A stretch of DNA of 17,185 nt. Source: DATGXB01 sp035298905 (GTDB lineage Bacteria > Cyanobacteriota > Cyanobacteriia > Cyanobacteriales > Nostocaceae). The translations under genes and the position numbers were made by a program. The DNA lies in the NCBI GenBank assembly GCA_035298905.1, contig DATGXQ010000637.1, forward strand, positions 1-17,185. Direction: 5' to 3'. The notes under the pieces are model-generated. The model saw nothing but the letters and a program-made list of their open reading frames with translations. It did no database searches and was not told the origin of the DNA. Each line of letters opens with the position of its first letter. Position 1 is the first letter of the stretch. Below are positions 6,060-14,615 of this stretch, one piece after another.

Positions 6060-7250
6060 TTACAGCCAAACAACTTGCGATCGCTCTTTCATCACTTGCT
6101 GATAAACAACTTCAGTTTTCTGGGCTAATTTATCCCAACTAAAGCGTTTGGCTAAATCTTCATAAGCATTATCTACTAACCATTGACGATAACCAGGATT
6201 TCTTAAAACTTCTAAAATTCCCCAAGCTAAAGAATCAGGATTATTTACCCAAGTGACAATTCCGGTTTTAGTATGTTGAACTACTTCAGGGAAACCACCA
6301 GTATCAGATACAACTACAGGCACTCTGGAGGCAAAACTTTCTAAAGCTACAATTCCAAAGGGTTCATAAAGGCTAGGAAAAACTGCACAGTCAGCCACAG
6401 TTTGGAATTTATCTAAGTATTCATCAGAAAGAAAACCAGTAAAGTAAAATTTATGCCAGATTCCTAAATCCCACGCTTGGCGTTTGAGATGATCAGTATT
6501 ACCACCACCAACAATCACAAATTTTACGTAACCGTCCATTTCCCACAGCACTTTAGGAGCAGCATTAATTAATACAGATACGCCTTTTTCATAGGTCATT
6601 CGCCCTACATAATAAACTATTTTTTCGTGGTCGGCAGCAAATTGGCGGCGAAAATCTTGAGCATAAAAATCTGCTTGATGTTGCTTTTTTTCAGGACGAA
6701 TCCCGTTATATATAACATCAATTTTATCACCAGGACAATGTAAAGCTCTAGCTACTTCTCCCCGCATATATTCACTACAAACTATAATCCGCCAAGCATT
6801 ATAAGCGAGTTGCTTTTCTTTACCGGAAATGTAGTGTTGAGTCTCATTGTGAATGCCATTGTAGCGACCGTATTCTGTGGCGTGAATCGTGGCAATCAGG
6901 GGGATTTTAAAGGTATGCTTGAGAGCGATCGCTGCATCTCCGACTACCCAATCATGGGCATGGATTAAATCAAATCCATTTTCCTCTAAAATCAATTTAC
7001 CACCGTGATCCCCCATGCTATCGTTTAAATTTGCAACCCAGTGAAAAAAATCATGACTATGGGCTACGGGGACTCGATGGACACGTATTCCCTCAACTAC
7101 TTCATATAATGCCGCTTGACCAAATTCAGGCGTAATTAAATGAATTTCATGCCCTAGCTTTACTAGTTCTGGATATAACTCTGATACATGCCTGGCAATC
7201 CCTCCTACTATCCTGGGTGGAAATTCCCAACTCAGTGCTAAAATCTTCAT
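6060..7250 (-). CDS. GT4-family glycosyltransferase, glycogen synthase-like
   Basis: The 396-residue protein has the two Rossmann domains of GT-B retaining glycosyltransferases. The N-terminal domain starts MKILALSWEFPPRIVGGIAR, with the glycine-rich GGIARHV loop typical of glycogen synthases, and has HAHDW at 97-101. The C-terminal domain has VGRMTYEKG (215-223, the R/K pair that contacts the donor phosphates), FTGFLSDEYL, and the E-x7-E motif with E296 and E304 in EPFGIVALE. Such enzymes move a sugar from a nucleotide sugar to an acceptor; the synthase-like N-terminus and nearby GH13 gene suggest ADP-glucose and an alpha-glucan or maltose-phosphate acceptor, but trehalose or another glucoside is possible. 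At 396 residues it is shorter than the GT5 GlgA (~470), so it is not the main bacterial glycogen synthase. No signal peptide. It diverges from the permease-kinase gene. Confidence 0.85.
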   Translation of the reverse strand: MKILALSWEFPPRIVGGIARHVSELYPELVKLGHEIHLITPEFGQAALYEVVEGIRVHRVPVAHSHDFFHWVANLNDSMGDHGGKLILEENGFDLIHAHDWVVGDAAIALKHTFKIPLIATIHATEYGRYNGIHNETQHYISGKEKQLAYNAWRIIVCSEYMRGEVARALHCPGDKIDVIYNGIRPEKKQHQADFYAQDFRRQFAADHEKIVYYVGRMTYEKGVSVLINAAPKVLWEMDGYVKFVIVGGGNTDHLKRQAWDLGIWHKFYFTGFLSDEYLDKFQTVADCAVFPSLYEPFGIVALESFASRVPVVVSDTGGFPEVVQHTKTGIVTWVNNPDSLAWGILEVLRNPGYRQWLVDNAYEDLAKRFSWDKLAQKTEVVYQQVMKERSQVVWL

Positions 7251-7604
7251 TGCTGTGATTCCCCAATAATTTACAAATATCTAAAAAACTAAATTTATCT
7301 AAAAATACAAGTGTGGCAATTACCTGAAGGGGTTTTATTAAAATTTTTAAATTTTTTCATAGTTTTTTCTTAAAGAAGCAAGTAACTGTATTATTTTTAC
7401 TATGTAAATGAAAATTAATCGTGATTGAGGTAGAAAGATAGTTATTATATACACTAAGATGAATTGAATATAACTTTATTTACTGGTGTAGTGGGGATGT
7501 CTAATTTTTTAGTAGGGGTTAGATTAATAACTTTGCTTGTTTATATTTTGCATAAATTTTGGGAATTATAAAACAACCGATCGGTAATTTGCGAAAAGAT
7601 AGCA
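7251..7604. other. Divergent promoter region of the GT4 and permease-kinase genes
   Basis: This is 354 bases of very AT-rich DNA without a gene. It must carry the start signals of both flanking genes; many TA-rich hexamers are present and none can be chosen with confidence. A perfect 10-base palindrome ACCGATCGGT (7576-7585) lies 19 bases before the GTG start of the permease-kinase gene and could be an operator. Confidence 0.4.
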
Positions 7605-10600
7605 GTGATATCTAAGTCTTTGAATCAGAGCCACAATTCATCTTCAAAATCACCCTTACCAAGAGTCCTCAGTGTAGTTGAGACTTGGGGTTTGGGGTTA
7701 GCAGGGCCACTTGGTTGGATTGGTCTAGTAGCATCGATACATAATGCTTTGGGGTCAATGGCAATTTTTGTCTGGATTCCAGCAACTATGATTGGGGTAA
7801 TAATTGGCTACCAAGTACAGTATCTAGGTAAGCAAATGACGGATGTAGCTGGTGGAACTCCAAACTACATTACCCGATTGTTATATAGATATCCTCTAAT
7901 TAGTAGATATGCTGCTATTGGCTATGTTCTAGTTTGGCTGTCAGCGCTGACCATGAGTTCAGTCATCATCGCTGATTTGATTCATGCTCAACTATTATTA
8001 TTTAGTATTGATTCTCCTATATCCTTGCTCAGAGTCGGCTTTGTCTTATTGCCCTTTGTGGTGGCTTTCAGTGGAACTCGTGCGCTGAGTATTCTGCACT
8101 TATTTTTTGTCTTGCCAGCTATTGGGTTACTACTAGTATTTAGTATACACGGTTTGGGTTGGTTAATTTTCTCTCCCAACAGTCCCGGCTTTTTTCCCAC
8201 TAATTGGTCATGGTCATCTTTGAGTTGGGTAGATTGGATGAAGTGGTTCTACTTTGCCACCTTTGCTACTTACAGTCCAGAAACAGCTACATCTTTTGTA
8301 GCAGACAGTCGCCACCCGCTACAAACTTTACGTTGTGTCAAGTTCGCTAGTTGGTTGGGAGTACCTATTTTTTTGGGGGGATCATGGATAGTCAGCCGAC
8401 TAGCCGTAGATTCTCTATTGGGAGAAGATACATTTCTACATTTACTGGCTGCTGCTCAACCCTTTTGGGGAGAATGGGCATCATTAATTGTAATTTTTTT
8501 GTTAGCATCATCAGCTTTATTACTAGAAGCCACAGCTGTTTCTAATTGTTCGCGGATTTTATATCAACTGGCTTTAGATAGGCATATAGCACCAGTTTTT
8601 GCCGTGGTTTCTAGTCGGGGTATATTTGGGCCATGTTTGTCATTAATGTTACTGATTTCTCTTGTCTATTTGCTATGGGGAAATGTAGCCCAAATCGTGG
8701 TAGCTGGTAATGTGGGCTGGTTTATTAACTATACGGTATTACATTTAGGATTATGGTTGCAGCGAGGCCAACCTGGTATACTTTGGCCTCGGTTATCTCT
8801 AGGAATTTTCCTATTAGAAATAGTAATTTTGCTGGTGGGCGGTTTTGCTTGGGGATGGCAAGATTTTGGTATAGGTTTACTCCTGCCTTTTGTGGTTTTG
8901 GCTATTGATACTTTAATTCGCCGTCTACCTATAGCAGTATTTCGCCCTAAATGGTGGCAAAAAAAATACCAATATAGTTCTAGGGAAAGGTTTCAAGACT
9001 CTTTGATGTTTCAGGTAACTATCCTGATTTTGTTGATGTGTGGGGCAGTTTTAATCGGCTGGTGGTGTCGTTCTTTACTAAATAAAGATGTAACCCAAGA
9101 TGGACACATACTACTTATTATGGTGTTGGTAGTAGTGTTTGTGGGAGTAGCGATCGCCTGTTGGACAACACTACCACAAGTGACCGCATTAGAGGAAGCC
9201 AGGGAAAGAGCAGAAAACCTCAATCAAGTATTAGAACTGCGCGTTGAGCAACGCACATCTGAGTTGACACAAGTCATCTCTCAACTAGAACAGGAAATTC
9301 AAGAACGCAAACAGACACAACTAGCTCTACAAAAAGCCAAAGAAGCTGCGGATGTTGCTAACCGAGCTAAAAGCGAATTTTTCTCGAAGATGAGTCATGA
9401 ATTGCGGACTCCTCTCAATGCTATTTTAGGTTTTAGTCAAATTCTCCACCGTGATGCTACTCTCAATTTAGAACAACAAAAATATTTGGGAATTATTAAT
9501 CGTTCAGGAGAACATTTACTGACTTTGATTAATGATGTATTAGAGATGTCTAAAATTGAAGCTGGAAAAATAGAATTACAAATAACCAGCTTTGACCTCT
9601 ACGGACTTCTCAATACTATTGAAGAAATGTTTCAACTTAAAGCCCAATCCAAAGGTTTAGAACTCATCTTTGATTGTGCTGCACAAGTACCGCAATATAT
9701 TGTCACTGATGATATTAAATTACGCCAAGTCTTAATTAATTTAATTGGTAATGCCATTAAATTTACAGAATCAGGTGTGGTAAAAGTCAGCATCACTCAA
9801 AAAGATGATCAAGAATTATGCTTTGCAGTTGAAGACACTGGCCCTGGTATAGCTAGTTCAGAATTATCTAATTTATTCCTGCCCTTTAGTCAAACAGAAA
9901 CAGGTCGTAATTCTCAATCTGGTACAGGTTTAGGTTTAACAATTAGCCGTCAATTTGTACAATTAATGGGTGGGGATATTGCTGTCAGTAGCGTTTTAGG
10001 TCAGGGTAGTATTTTTAGATTTAATATTCAAATTATTCCAACTAATATTCAAGCTATTTCTACACCAAAGCCAACGCGAAAAGTGATTGGTTTAGCACCT
10101 AACCAGCCGACATATCGAATTTTAATTGTTGAGGATAAATGGGAAAACCGCTTTTTACTGCAAAATTTACTTGCTCCTTTAGGTTTTGAAGTTAGAGAAG
10201 CAATCAATGGTCTAGAAGCGGTTAATTTATTAGATACATGGCTACCGGATTTAATTTGGATGGATATCCAAATGCCAATCATGGATGGATATGAAGCAAC
10301 GCAAAGGATTAGAAAAAAGTTTCCCTCTGCACCTCCTTTTATCATTGCTTTAACTGCCAGCGCTTTTAAAGAAGATCGTTCTCAAATTTTAGCAGCAGGT
10401 TGTGAAGATGCAGTGAATAAACCTTTTAGGGAAGAAACGATTTGGTTAAAGATGGCTGAATATTTAGGGGTGCAATATATTTATGAGCAACCAACACCAG
10501 AGGAGTCAGGACAATTTTCTCCACTGCCACAAGATAGTAATCAATCAATAGCAAGAGATTTAGCCAATATACCTACTGAACTATTAACACAAATCTGTCA

Positions 10601-10763
10601 AGCTGCTACCCAATTGGATGATGAGTTAGTTTTACAACTGATTGAACCTATTAGTCAAATCAATCCTGCGGTGGCTCAATTTCTAACTAATTTAGTACAA
10701 ACATTTCGTTTTGATCAAATTGTGAATTTAATTGAAAAATATAAAAATGAATCAGTTAGATAA
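7605..10763 (+). CDS. Amino-acid permease-like transporter fused to a hybrid histidine kinase
   Basis: This 1052-residue membrane sensor starts at GTG (7605); the next ATG would cut into the first membrane segment. Residues 20-440 form a polytopic region that looks like an APC-superfamily permease: ETWGLGLAGPLGWIGL in TM1, AGGTPNYITRLL, YFATFATYSPETATSF, and about ten to twelve hydrophobic segments. Two more segments (468-488, 500-522) lead to a coiled coil (528-580). Then come HisKA with H598 in KMSHELRTPLNAILGFSQ, HATPase_c (about 700-815; LINLIGNAIKF, DTGPGIA, GTGLGLTIS), a receiver domain (about 836-955) with D887 in WMDIQMPIMDGYEA, and a C-terminal helical region common in cyanobacterial hybrid kinases. 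It resembles CbrA in plan (transporter plus kinase), but CbrA has an SLC5-type transporter. The likely role is sensing a transported or bound amino acid (inference). The next gene overlaps its end by 17 bases. Confidence 0.9.
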   Translation: MISKSLNQSHNSSSKSPLPRVLSVVETWGLGLAGPLGWIGLVASIHNALGSMAIFVWIPATMIGVIIGYQVQYLGKQMTDVAGGTPNYITRLLYRYPLISRYAAIGYVLVWLSALTMSSVIIADLIHAQLLLFSIDSPISLLRVGFVLLPFVVAFSGTRALSILHLFFVLPAIGLLLVFSIHGLGWLIFSPNSPGFFPTNWSWSSLSWVDWMKWFYFATFATYSPETATSFVADSRHPLQTLRCVKFASWLGVPIFLGGSWIVSRLAVDSLLGEDTFLHLLAAAQPFWGEWASLIVIFLLASSALLLEATAVSNCSRILYQLALDRHIAPVFAVVSSRGIFGPCLSLMLLISLVYLLWGNVAQIVVAGNVGWFINYTVLHLGLWLQRGQPGILWPRLSLGIFLLEIVILLVGGFAWGWQDFGIGLLLPFVVLAIDTLIRRLPIAVFRPKWWQKKYQYSSRERFQDSLMFQVTILILLMCGAVLIGWWCRSLLNKDVTQDGHILLIMVLVVVFVGVAIACWTTLPQVTALEEARERAENLNQVLELRVEQRTSELTQVISQLEQEIQERKQTQLALQKAKEAADVANRAKSEFFSKMSHELRTPLNAILGFSQILHRDATLNLEQQKYLGIINRSGEHLLTLINDVLEMSKIEAGKIELQITSFDLYGLLNTIEEMFQLKAQSKGLELIFDCAAQVPQYIVTDDIKLRQVLINLIGNAIKFTESGVVKVSITQKDDQELCFAVEDTGPGIASSELSNLFLPFSQTETGRNSQSGTGLGLTISRQFVQLMGGDIAVSSVLGQGSIFRFNIQIIPTNIQAISTPKPTRKVIGLAPNQPTYRILIVEDKWENRFLLQNLLAPLGFEVREAINGLEAVNLLDTWLPDLIWMDIQMPIMDGYEATQRIRKKFPSAPPFIIALTASAFKEDRSQILAAGCEDAVNKPFREETIWLKMAEYLGVQYIYEQPTPEESGQFSPLPQDSNQSIARDLANIPTELLTQICQAATQLDDELVLQLIEPISQINPAVAQFLTNLVQTFRFDQIVNLIEKYKNESVR

Positions 10764-12093
10764 CTCTCCAATAAAAGCTCAAATATTAGTAGTAGATGAT
10801 ATTTTAGATAACGTCAATCTATTATCTAAAATTCTTAGTGCAGCCGGTTATAAAGTACGGAAAGCAGTTAATGGAAAAATGGCTTTGATGGGTATAAAAG
10901 CTGCTCCAGTAGATATTATTTTACTTGATATTAATATGCCCGATATGAATGGCTATGAAGTTTGTGAAAAACTGAAAGCTGATGAACAAAGCCGTGATAT
11001 ACCAGTTATTTTCTTAAGTGCCTTAAGTGATACACTAGATAAAGTTAAAGCTTTTGCTGTAGGAGGAGTTGATTACATTACTAAACCTTTTCAGGTGGCA
11101 GAAGTTTTAGCACGAGTAGAAAATCATTTAACTATTAAAAATTTACAACAAGAACTCAGCCAAAAAAATGCTGATTTACAGGATTTAGCAGCTAGAGAAA
11201 GAGAAAAAGCAACACAATTAGAGATAGCACTACAAGAAGTAAAACGTACTCAAACGCAACTAATTCAAAGCGAAAAAATGTCGGCTTTAGGTAAATTAGT
11301 TGCTGGTATTGCCCATGAAATTAATAATCCTATGAATTTTATTTATGGCAATCTAGAATATCTCAATGAGTACACGTTTAAATATTTAGCTTTACTGAAA
11401 CTCTATCAGCAATTTTTTCCTGATGTACCACCAGAAATTCAGCATTATCAAGATACTTTAGATTTAGAATTTGCCAGTGAGGACTTACCAAGAATTTTTG
11501 CTTCCATGAAGTTGGGAGCGCACAGAGTACATGATGTTGTGACTGGTTTGCGAAATTTTTCCCGCTTGGATGAAGCAGAAATTAAAACTGTGGATATTCA
11601 CCAAGGTATTGAGAATACTTTGATGTTATTACAATACCGTCTGCAAGGAGAAGAAAAGTATCCAGAAATTAAGGTGATGAGAAACTATGGTCAACTCCCA
11701 GAGTTAAAGTGTTATGCTGCGGAGTTAAATCAGGTATTTATGAATATTTTAAATAATGCGATCGCTGCTGTGCAAGAAGTCAACCACCAACAGCCACAAA
11801 TTAGCATCAGTACGGCAATTAAGGATAGGGAACGGGTCTTAATCTGCATTGCTGATAACGGTATAGGGATGAGTCCCGAAGTGCAAGCACGTATTTTTGA
11901 TCCGTTTTTTACTACTAAGCCAATTGGTACTGGTTTAGGCTTAGGATTATCAGTTAGTTACTCAATTATTGTAGAAAGACATGGTGGTAATTTAACCTGT
12001 ATTTCTGCACCTGGACAGGGTACAGAGTTGATAATTGAAATTCCCATTATTTACAGCAGGGAACAGGGAACAGGGAACAGGGAACAGGGTTGA
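10747..12093 (+). CDS. Receiver-histidine kinase hybrid (REC-HisKA-HATPase)
   Basis: From the ATG at 10747 the protein has 448 residues; an in-frame TTG at 10732 is less likely. Domains: receiver (about 9-128) with acidic residues in ILVVDD, phospho-acceptor D61 in ILLDINMPDMNGYE and K in YITKPF; coiled coil (about 132-178); HisKA with H190 in VAGIAHEINNPMNFIYG; and HATPase_c with MNILNNAI, DNGIGM and GTGLGLGLS. No membrane segments. Its start lies inside the end of the permease-kinase gene (17-base overlap, no clear Shine-Dalgarno), so translation is probably coupled and the two are likely phosphorelay partners. The receiver may accept phosphate from the upstream kinase and gate its own kinase output. 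The last ~12 residues (REQGTGNREQG) are encoded by a CAGGGAA tandem repeat that has run into the coding end. Confidence 0.9.
   Translation: MNQLDNSPIKAQILVVDDILDNVNLLSKILSAAGYKVRKAVNGKMALMGIKAAPVDIILLDINMPDMNGYEVCEKLKADEQSRDIPVIFLSALSDTLDKVKAFAVGGVDYITKPFQVAEVLARVENHLTIKNLQQELSQKNADLQDLAAREREKATQLEIALQEVKRTQTQLIQSEKMSALGKLVAGIAHEINNPMNFIYGNLEYLNEYTFKYLALLKLYQQFFPDVPPEIQHYQDTLDLEFASEDLPRIFASMKLGAHRVHDVVTGLRNFSRLDEAEIKTVDIHQGIENTLMLLQYRLQGEEKYPEIKVMRNYGQLPELKCYAAELNQVFMNILNNAIAAVQEVNHQQPQISISTAIKDRERVLICIADNGIGMSPEVQARIFDPFFTTKPIGTGLGLGLSVSYSIIVERHGGNLTCISAPGQGTELIIEIPIIYSREQGTGNREQG
12057..12089. repeat. CAGGGAA heptamer tandem repeat across the kinase stop region
   Basis: Four full copies of CAGGGAA plus CAGGG occupy this stretch. 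It lies in frame at the end of the receiver-kinase gene, where the 7-base unit read in shifting frames gives the SREQGTGNREQG tail before TGA at 12091. Such heptamer arrays are typical of heterocystous cyanobacteria. Confidence 0.9.
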
Positions 12094-12150
12094 AAGTCTT
12101 TTAGCATTTTGTACCTCATTTACCTGAAATCTGCTGTAAATTCTCTTTAA

Positions 12151-12178
12151 TTCTGAATTCTGAATTCTGAATTCTGAA
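12151..12178. repeat. TTCTGAA heptamer tandem repeat
   Basis: Four perfect copies of TTCTGAA lie between the receiver-kinase stop and the terminator hairpin. Same repeat class as the neighbouring CAGGGAA array, but a different unit. No coding content. Confidence 0.9.
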
Positions 12179-12202
12179 TCCTTACCAAAAATAATGGAAA
12201 TA

Positions 12203-12233
12203 AAAACCCGATCTAGACCAAAAATCGGGTTTT
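12203..12233. terminator. Bidirectional intrinsic terminator between converging kinase and lepA genes
   Basis: Ten-base arms AAAACCCGAT and ATCGGGTTTT surround an 11-base loop. The A/T ends give a T run after the stem on both strands (TTTT on plus, TTTTTATTT on minus). It lies 110 bases after the plus-strand kinase stop and 21 bases after the minus-strand lepA stop, so it can end both transcripts. Confidence 0.85.
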
Positions 12234-12253
12234 CAGGATTTTGCTGTTGATGG

Positions 12254-14065
12254 TTAGCTTTGATCTAAGCGCAGCACTGCCATAAATGCTTCCTGTGGTA
12301 CGTCCACTGTACCGACAGCTTTCATCCGTTTTTTACCTTTGGCTTGTTTTTGCAAAAGTTTCTTTTTCCGGCTGATGTCACCACCGTAGCACTTGGCTAA
12401 AACGTCTTTCCGTAAAGCGGGGATGTGTTCACTGGCGATAACTTTGCTACCAATGGCTGCTTGAATGGGTACTTTAAATTGGTGACGGGGAATGAGTTCT
12501 TTTAACTTCTCAGCCATTGAACGACCGACACCATAGGCTTTATCGCGGTGGACAATCATGGCTAGGGAATCTACTGGATCACCATTAATCATGATATCCA
12601 ATTTTACTAATGGATTTTCCCGATAGCCAATAAGGTGATATTCCATACTGGCATAGCCGCGCGATCGTGATTTCATTTGGTCGAAAAAGTCTGTCACCAC
12701 TTCTGCTAAAGGCAGCTCATAAGTTAAGGTTGTGCGTCCTTGGGTGAGATATTTCATATCTTTGAATACCCCGCGACGGTTTTGGGACAACTCCATTAAT
12801 GTGCCGACGTAGATTTCTGGGGTAATCATTTCTACCTGCACATAGGGTTCTTCGATGCTTTGGCGATCGTTGGGAGCAGGTAAATGGCTGGGATTATCGA
12901 TGTACAGTTCCTCACCTTTGATTGTGATTACCTTGTAAACCACAGAGGGGGCTGTAATAATTAAATCTAAGTTATACTCCCGCTCTAACCGTTCTTGGAC
13001 AATTTCCATGTGCAGTAAACCCAAGAAGCCGCACCGGAAACCGAAACCCATAGCGCTAGAGGTTTCTGGCTCATAATGTAGCGCTGCATCATTGAGTCTG
13101 AGTTTTTCTAAAGCTTCCCGCAGGTCTTCAAATTGGTCAGCATCGATGGGGAACATGCCACAGAATACCATCGGGTTAGCTTCGGTATAACCCGGTAAGG
13201 GGTCTTCGGCTTTGGCATTGACTAGAGTCACTGTATCTCCCACCCGTGCATCAGCTACCGCTTTAATAGCTGCTGAGAGATAACCTACTTCCCCGGCATG
13301 TAACTCATCTACTTGCTTTTGGTTGGGAGAGAGAACACCTAACTCATCAATTTGATATTCTTTCTCGGAGGCCATTAAATAGATGCGATCGCCTTTTTTA
13401 ACTGTCCCATCCATCACCCGGAAATAAACTATTACCCCCCGATAACTATCGTAATAGCTATCAAAAATTAAGGCTCTTAATGGTTCATTGACTGTATTCC
13501 GTGGTGGAGGGACACGCTCAACGATCGCTTCTAAAATTTCATCAATCCCTATTCCTTCCTTAGCTGAAGCTAAAATTGCCCCGCTACAATCCAAACCGAT
13601 AATTTCCTCAATCTCGCTGATTACCCGGTCTGGTTCTGCTCCTGGCAAGTCAATTTTATTTAAAACGGGGATAATTTCCAGATTATGTTCTAGAGCCAAA
13701 TAGACATTGGCTAGGGTTTGCGCTTCCACACCTTGAGAAGCATCCACTACCAACAAAGCCCCTTCACAAGCTGCCAGAGAACGGGACACTTCATAGGAAA
13801 AGTCTACGTGTCCGGGCGTATCAATCAAGTTCAGCACATATTGCTGACCATCTTGAGCAGTGTAGTTCATCCGGGCAGCTTGCAGCTTAATTGTAATGCC
13901 GCGCTCCCGTTCCAGATCCATGTTATCGAGAAACTGCTCCTTCATTTGGCGTTGTTCTACTGTGCCAGTTGCCTGGAGCAAGCGATCGGCAAGAGTAGAT
14001 TTTCCGTGGTCAATGTGAGCAATAATACAAAAGTTACGAATGCGAACTGCGGGAACGTCAGTCAT
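12254..14065 (-). CDS. lepA: Elongation factor 4 (LepA), ribosomal back-translocase GTPase
   Basis: Starting at the ATG at 14065-14063 (MTDVPAVRIRNFCIIAHIDH) the protein has 603 residues, the normal LepA length; the TTG seven codons upstream is not needed. The G domain shows AHIDHGKST (16-24, P loop), the RGITIK switch I block, DTPGH (switch II), NKID (guanine specificity) and SAKEGIG. Domains II, III and V of the EF-G type follow, with GFRCGFLGLLHMEIVQERLE in domain III. The LepA-specific C-terminal domain has GGDISRKKKLLQKQAKGKKR, which reaches into the peptidyl-transferase centre. LepA binds stalled or mistranslocated ribosomes and helps under ionic or cold stress. An AAGATGG stretch lies a few bases before the start. 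No paralogue-like oddities. It converges with the kinase operon. Confidence 0.97.
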   Translation of the reverse strand: MTDVPAVRIRNFCIIAHIDHGKSTLADRLLQATGTVEQRQMKEQFLDNMDLERERGITIKLQAARMNYTAQDGQQYVLNLIDTPGHVDFSYEVSRSLAACEGALLVVDASQGVEAQTLANVYLALEHNLEIIPVLNKIDLPGAEPDRVISEIEEIIGLDCSGAILASAKEGIGIDEILEAIVERVPPPRNTVNEPLRALIFDSYYDSYRGVIVYFRVMDGTVKKGDRIYLMASEKEYQIDELGVLSPNQKQVDELHAGEVGYLSAAIKAVADARVGDTVTLVNAKAEDPLPGYTEANPMVFCGMFPIDADQFEDLREALEKLRLNDAALHYEPETSSAMGFGFRCGFLGLLHMEIVQERLEREYNLDLIITAPSVVYKVITIKGEELYIDNPSHLPAPNDRQSIEEPYVQVEMITPEIYVGTLMELSQNRRGVFKDMKYLTQGRTTLTYELPLAEVVTDFFDQMKSRSRGYASMEYHLIGYRENPLVKLDIMINGDPVDSLAMIVHRDKAYGVGRSMAEKLKELIPRHQFKVPIQAAIGSKVIASEHIPALRKDVLAKCYGGDISRKKKLLQKQAKGKKRMKAVGTVDVPQEAFMAVLRLDQS

Positions 14066-14167
14066 ATACCATCTTTGCTTAAGCAACCAGAATAAAAGCT
14101 ATTAACTTAATGTATTGTAATCCTTTCCTAGTCAAGACGCTCCATTGTTTAAGGAGAGATAGAGAGA

Positions 14168-14207
14168 TGGGGAGGTGGGGAGGTGGGGAGATGGGGAGAT
14201 GGGGAGG
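14168..14207. repeat. TGGGGAGR octamer tandem repeat
   Basis: Five copies of an 8-base unit TGGGGAG followed by G or A. The plus strand is purine-rich and contains several GGGG runs spaced by three or four bases, so a G-quadruplex is possible. Confidence 0.85.
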
Positions 14208-14228
14208 ATGAGGGAGGAGTAATTTTCT

Positions 14229-14263
14229 TACCCAATACCCAATACCCAATACCCCATACCCCA
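14229..14263. repeat. TACCCAA/TACCCCA heptamer tandem repeat
   Basis: Three copies of TACCCAA followed by two of TACCCCA. It lies 21 bases after the TGGGGAGR array and is C-rich where that array is G-rich. No coding content. Confidence 0.85.
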
Positions 14264-14589
14264 TCCCTAATGTCCAATTAATTTTTAAGAATATTATGAA
14301 ACTCTAGTTATAGGTGCTGGTAATCAGTAGCCAGAGGCGTACAATAAATTATGAATTCATCACATTGTAGATAGCACAGGTAATTGCCACCATGTCTAAT
14401 TGCCTGATATTACACAATTATTTGCACAAACTCTAGAGCTAATTTCTAGCAAGTGATAACCTGACCGAAAAGTTTTAGATTTTAGATTGCTGATTGCGGA
14501 TTGGTTTTGTTTTGGTACAAGCTCCTAGATTTGTCTATGGAGTCAAGCCAAAGTCCAAAATTTCTCAATCCCTAGCTTTAAGCACAGGG

Positions 14590-14615
14590 AAAATCCAAAA
14601 TCCAAAATCCAAAAT
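14590..14615. repeat. AAAATCC heptamer tandem repeat
   Basis: Three full AAAATCC copies and a partial fourth, upstream of the small RHH-like gene. Same dispersed heptamer class as the others in this window. Confidence 0.85.

Noticed and set aside
8351..8545. Short plus frame inside the permease-kinase gene, and minus frames at 7988-8200, 9011-9223 and 10049-10345
   Set aside because: All lie within the continuous coding frame of the permease-kinase and show no domain or ribosome binding site.
12057..12178. Possible CRISPR array because of regularly repeated short units
   Set aside because: Units are 7 bases, directly abutting, with no spacers; they are simple tandem repeats.
14066..14086. 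Extended lepA start at an upstream TTG
   Set aside because: The ATG at 14065 gives the standard LepA N-terminus and length; the extra seven codons are not conserved family sequence.
13488..14095. Two plus-strand frames opposite lepA
   Set aside because: Antisense to the strongly conserved lepA G domain; they arise from its codon pattern.
14079..14264. Minus-strand frame rich in proline and histidine upstream of lepA
   Set aside because: It is a translation of the TGGGGAGR and TACCCAA tandem arrays, not a gene.
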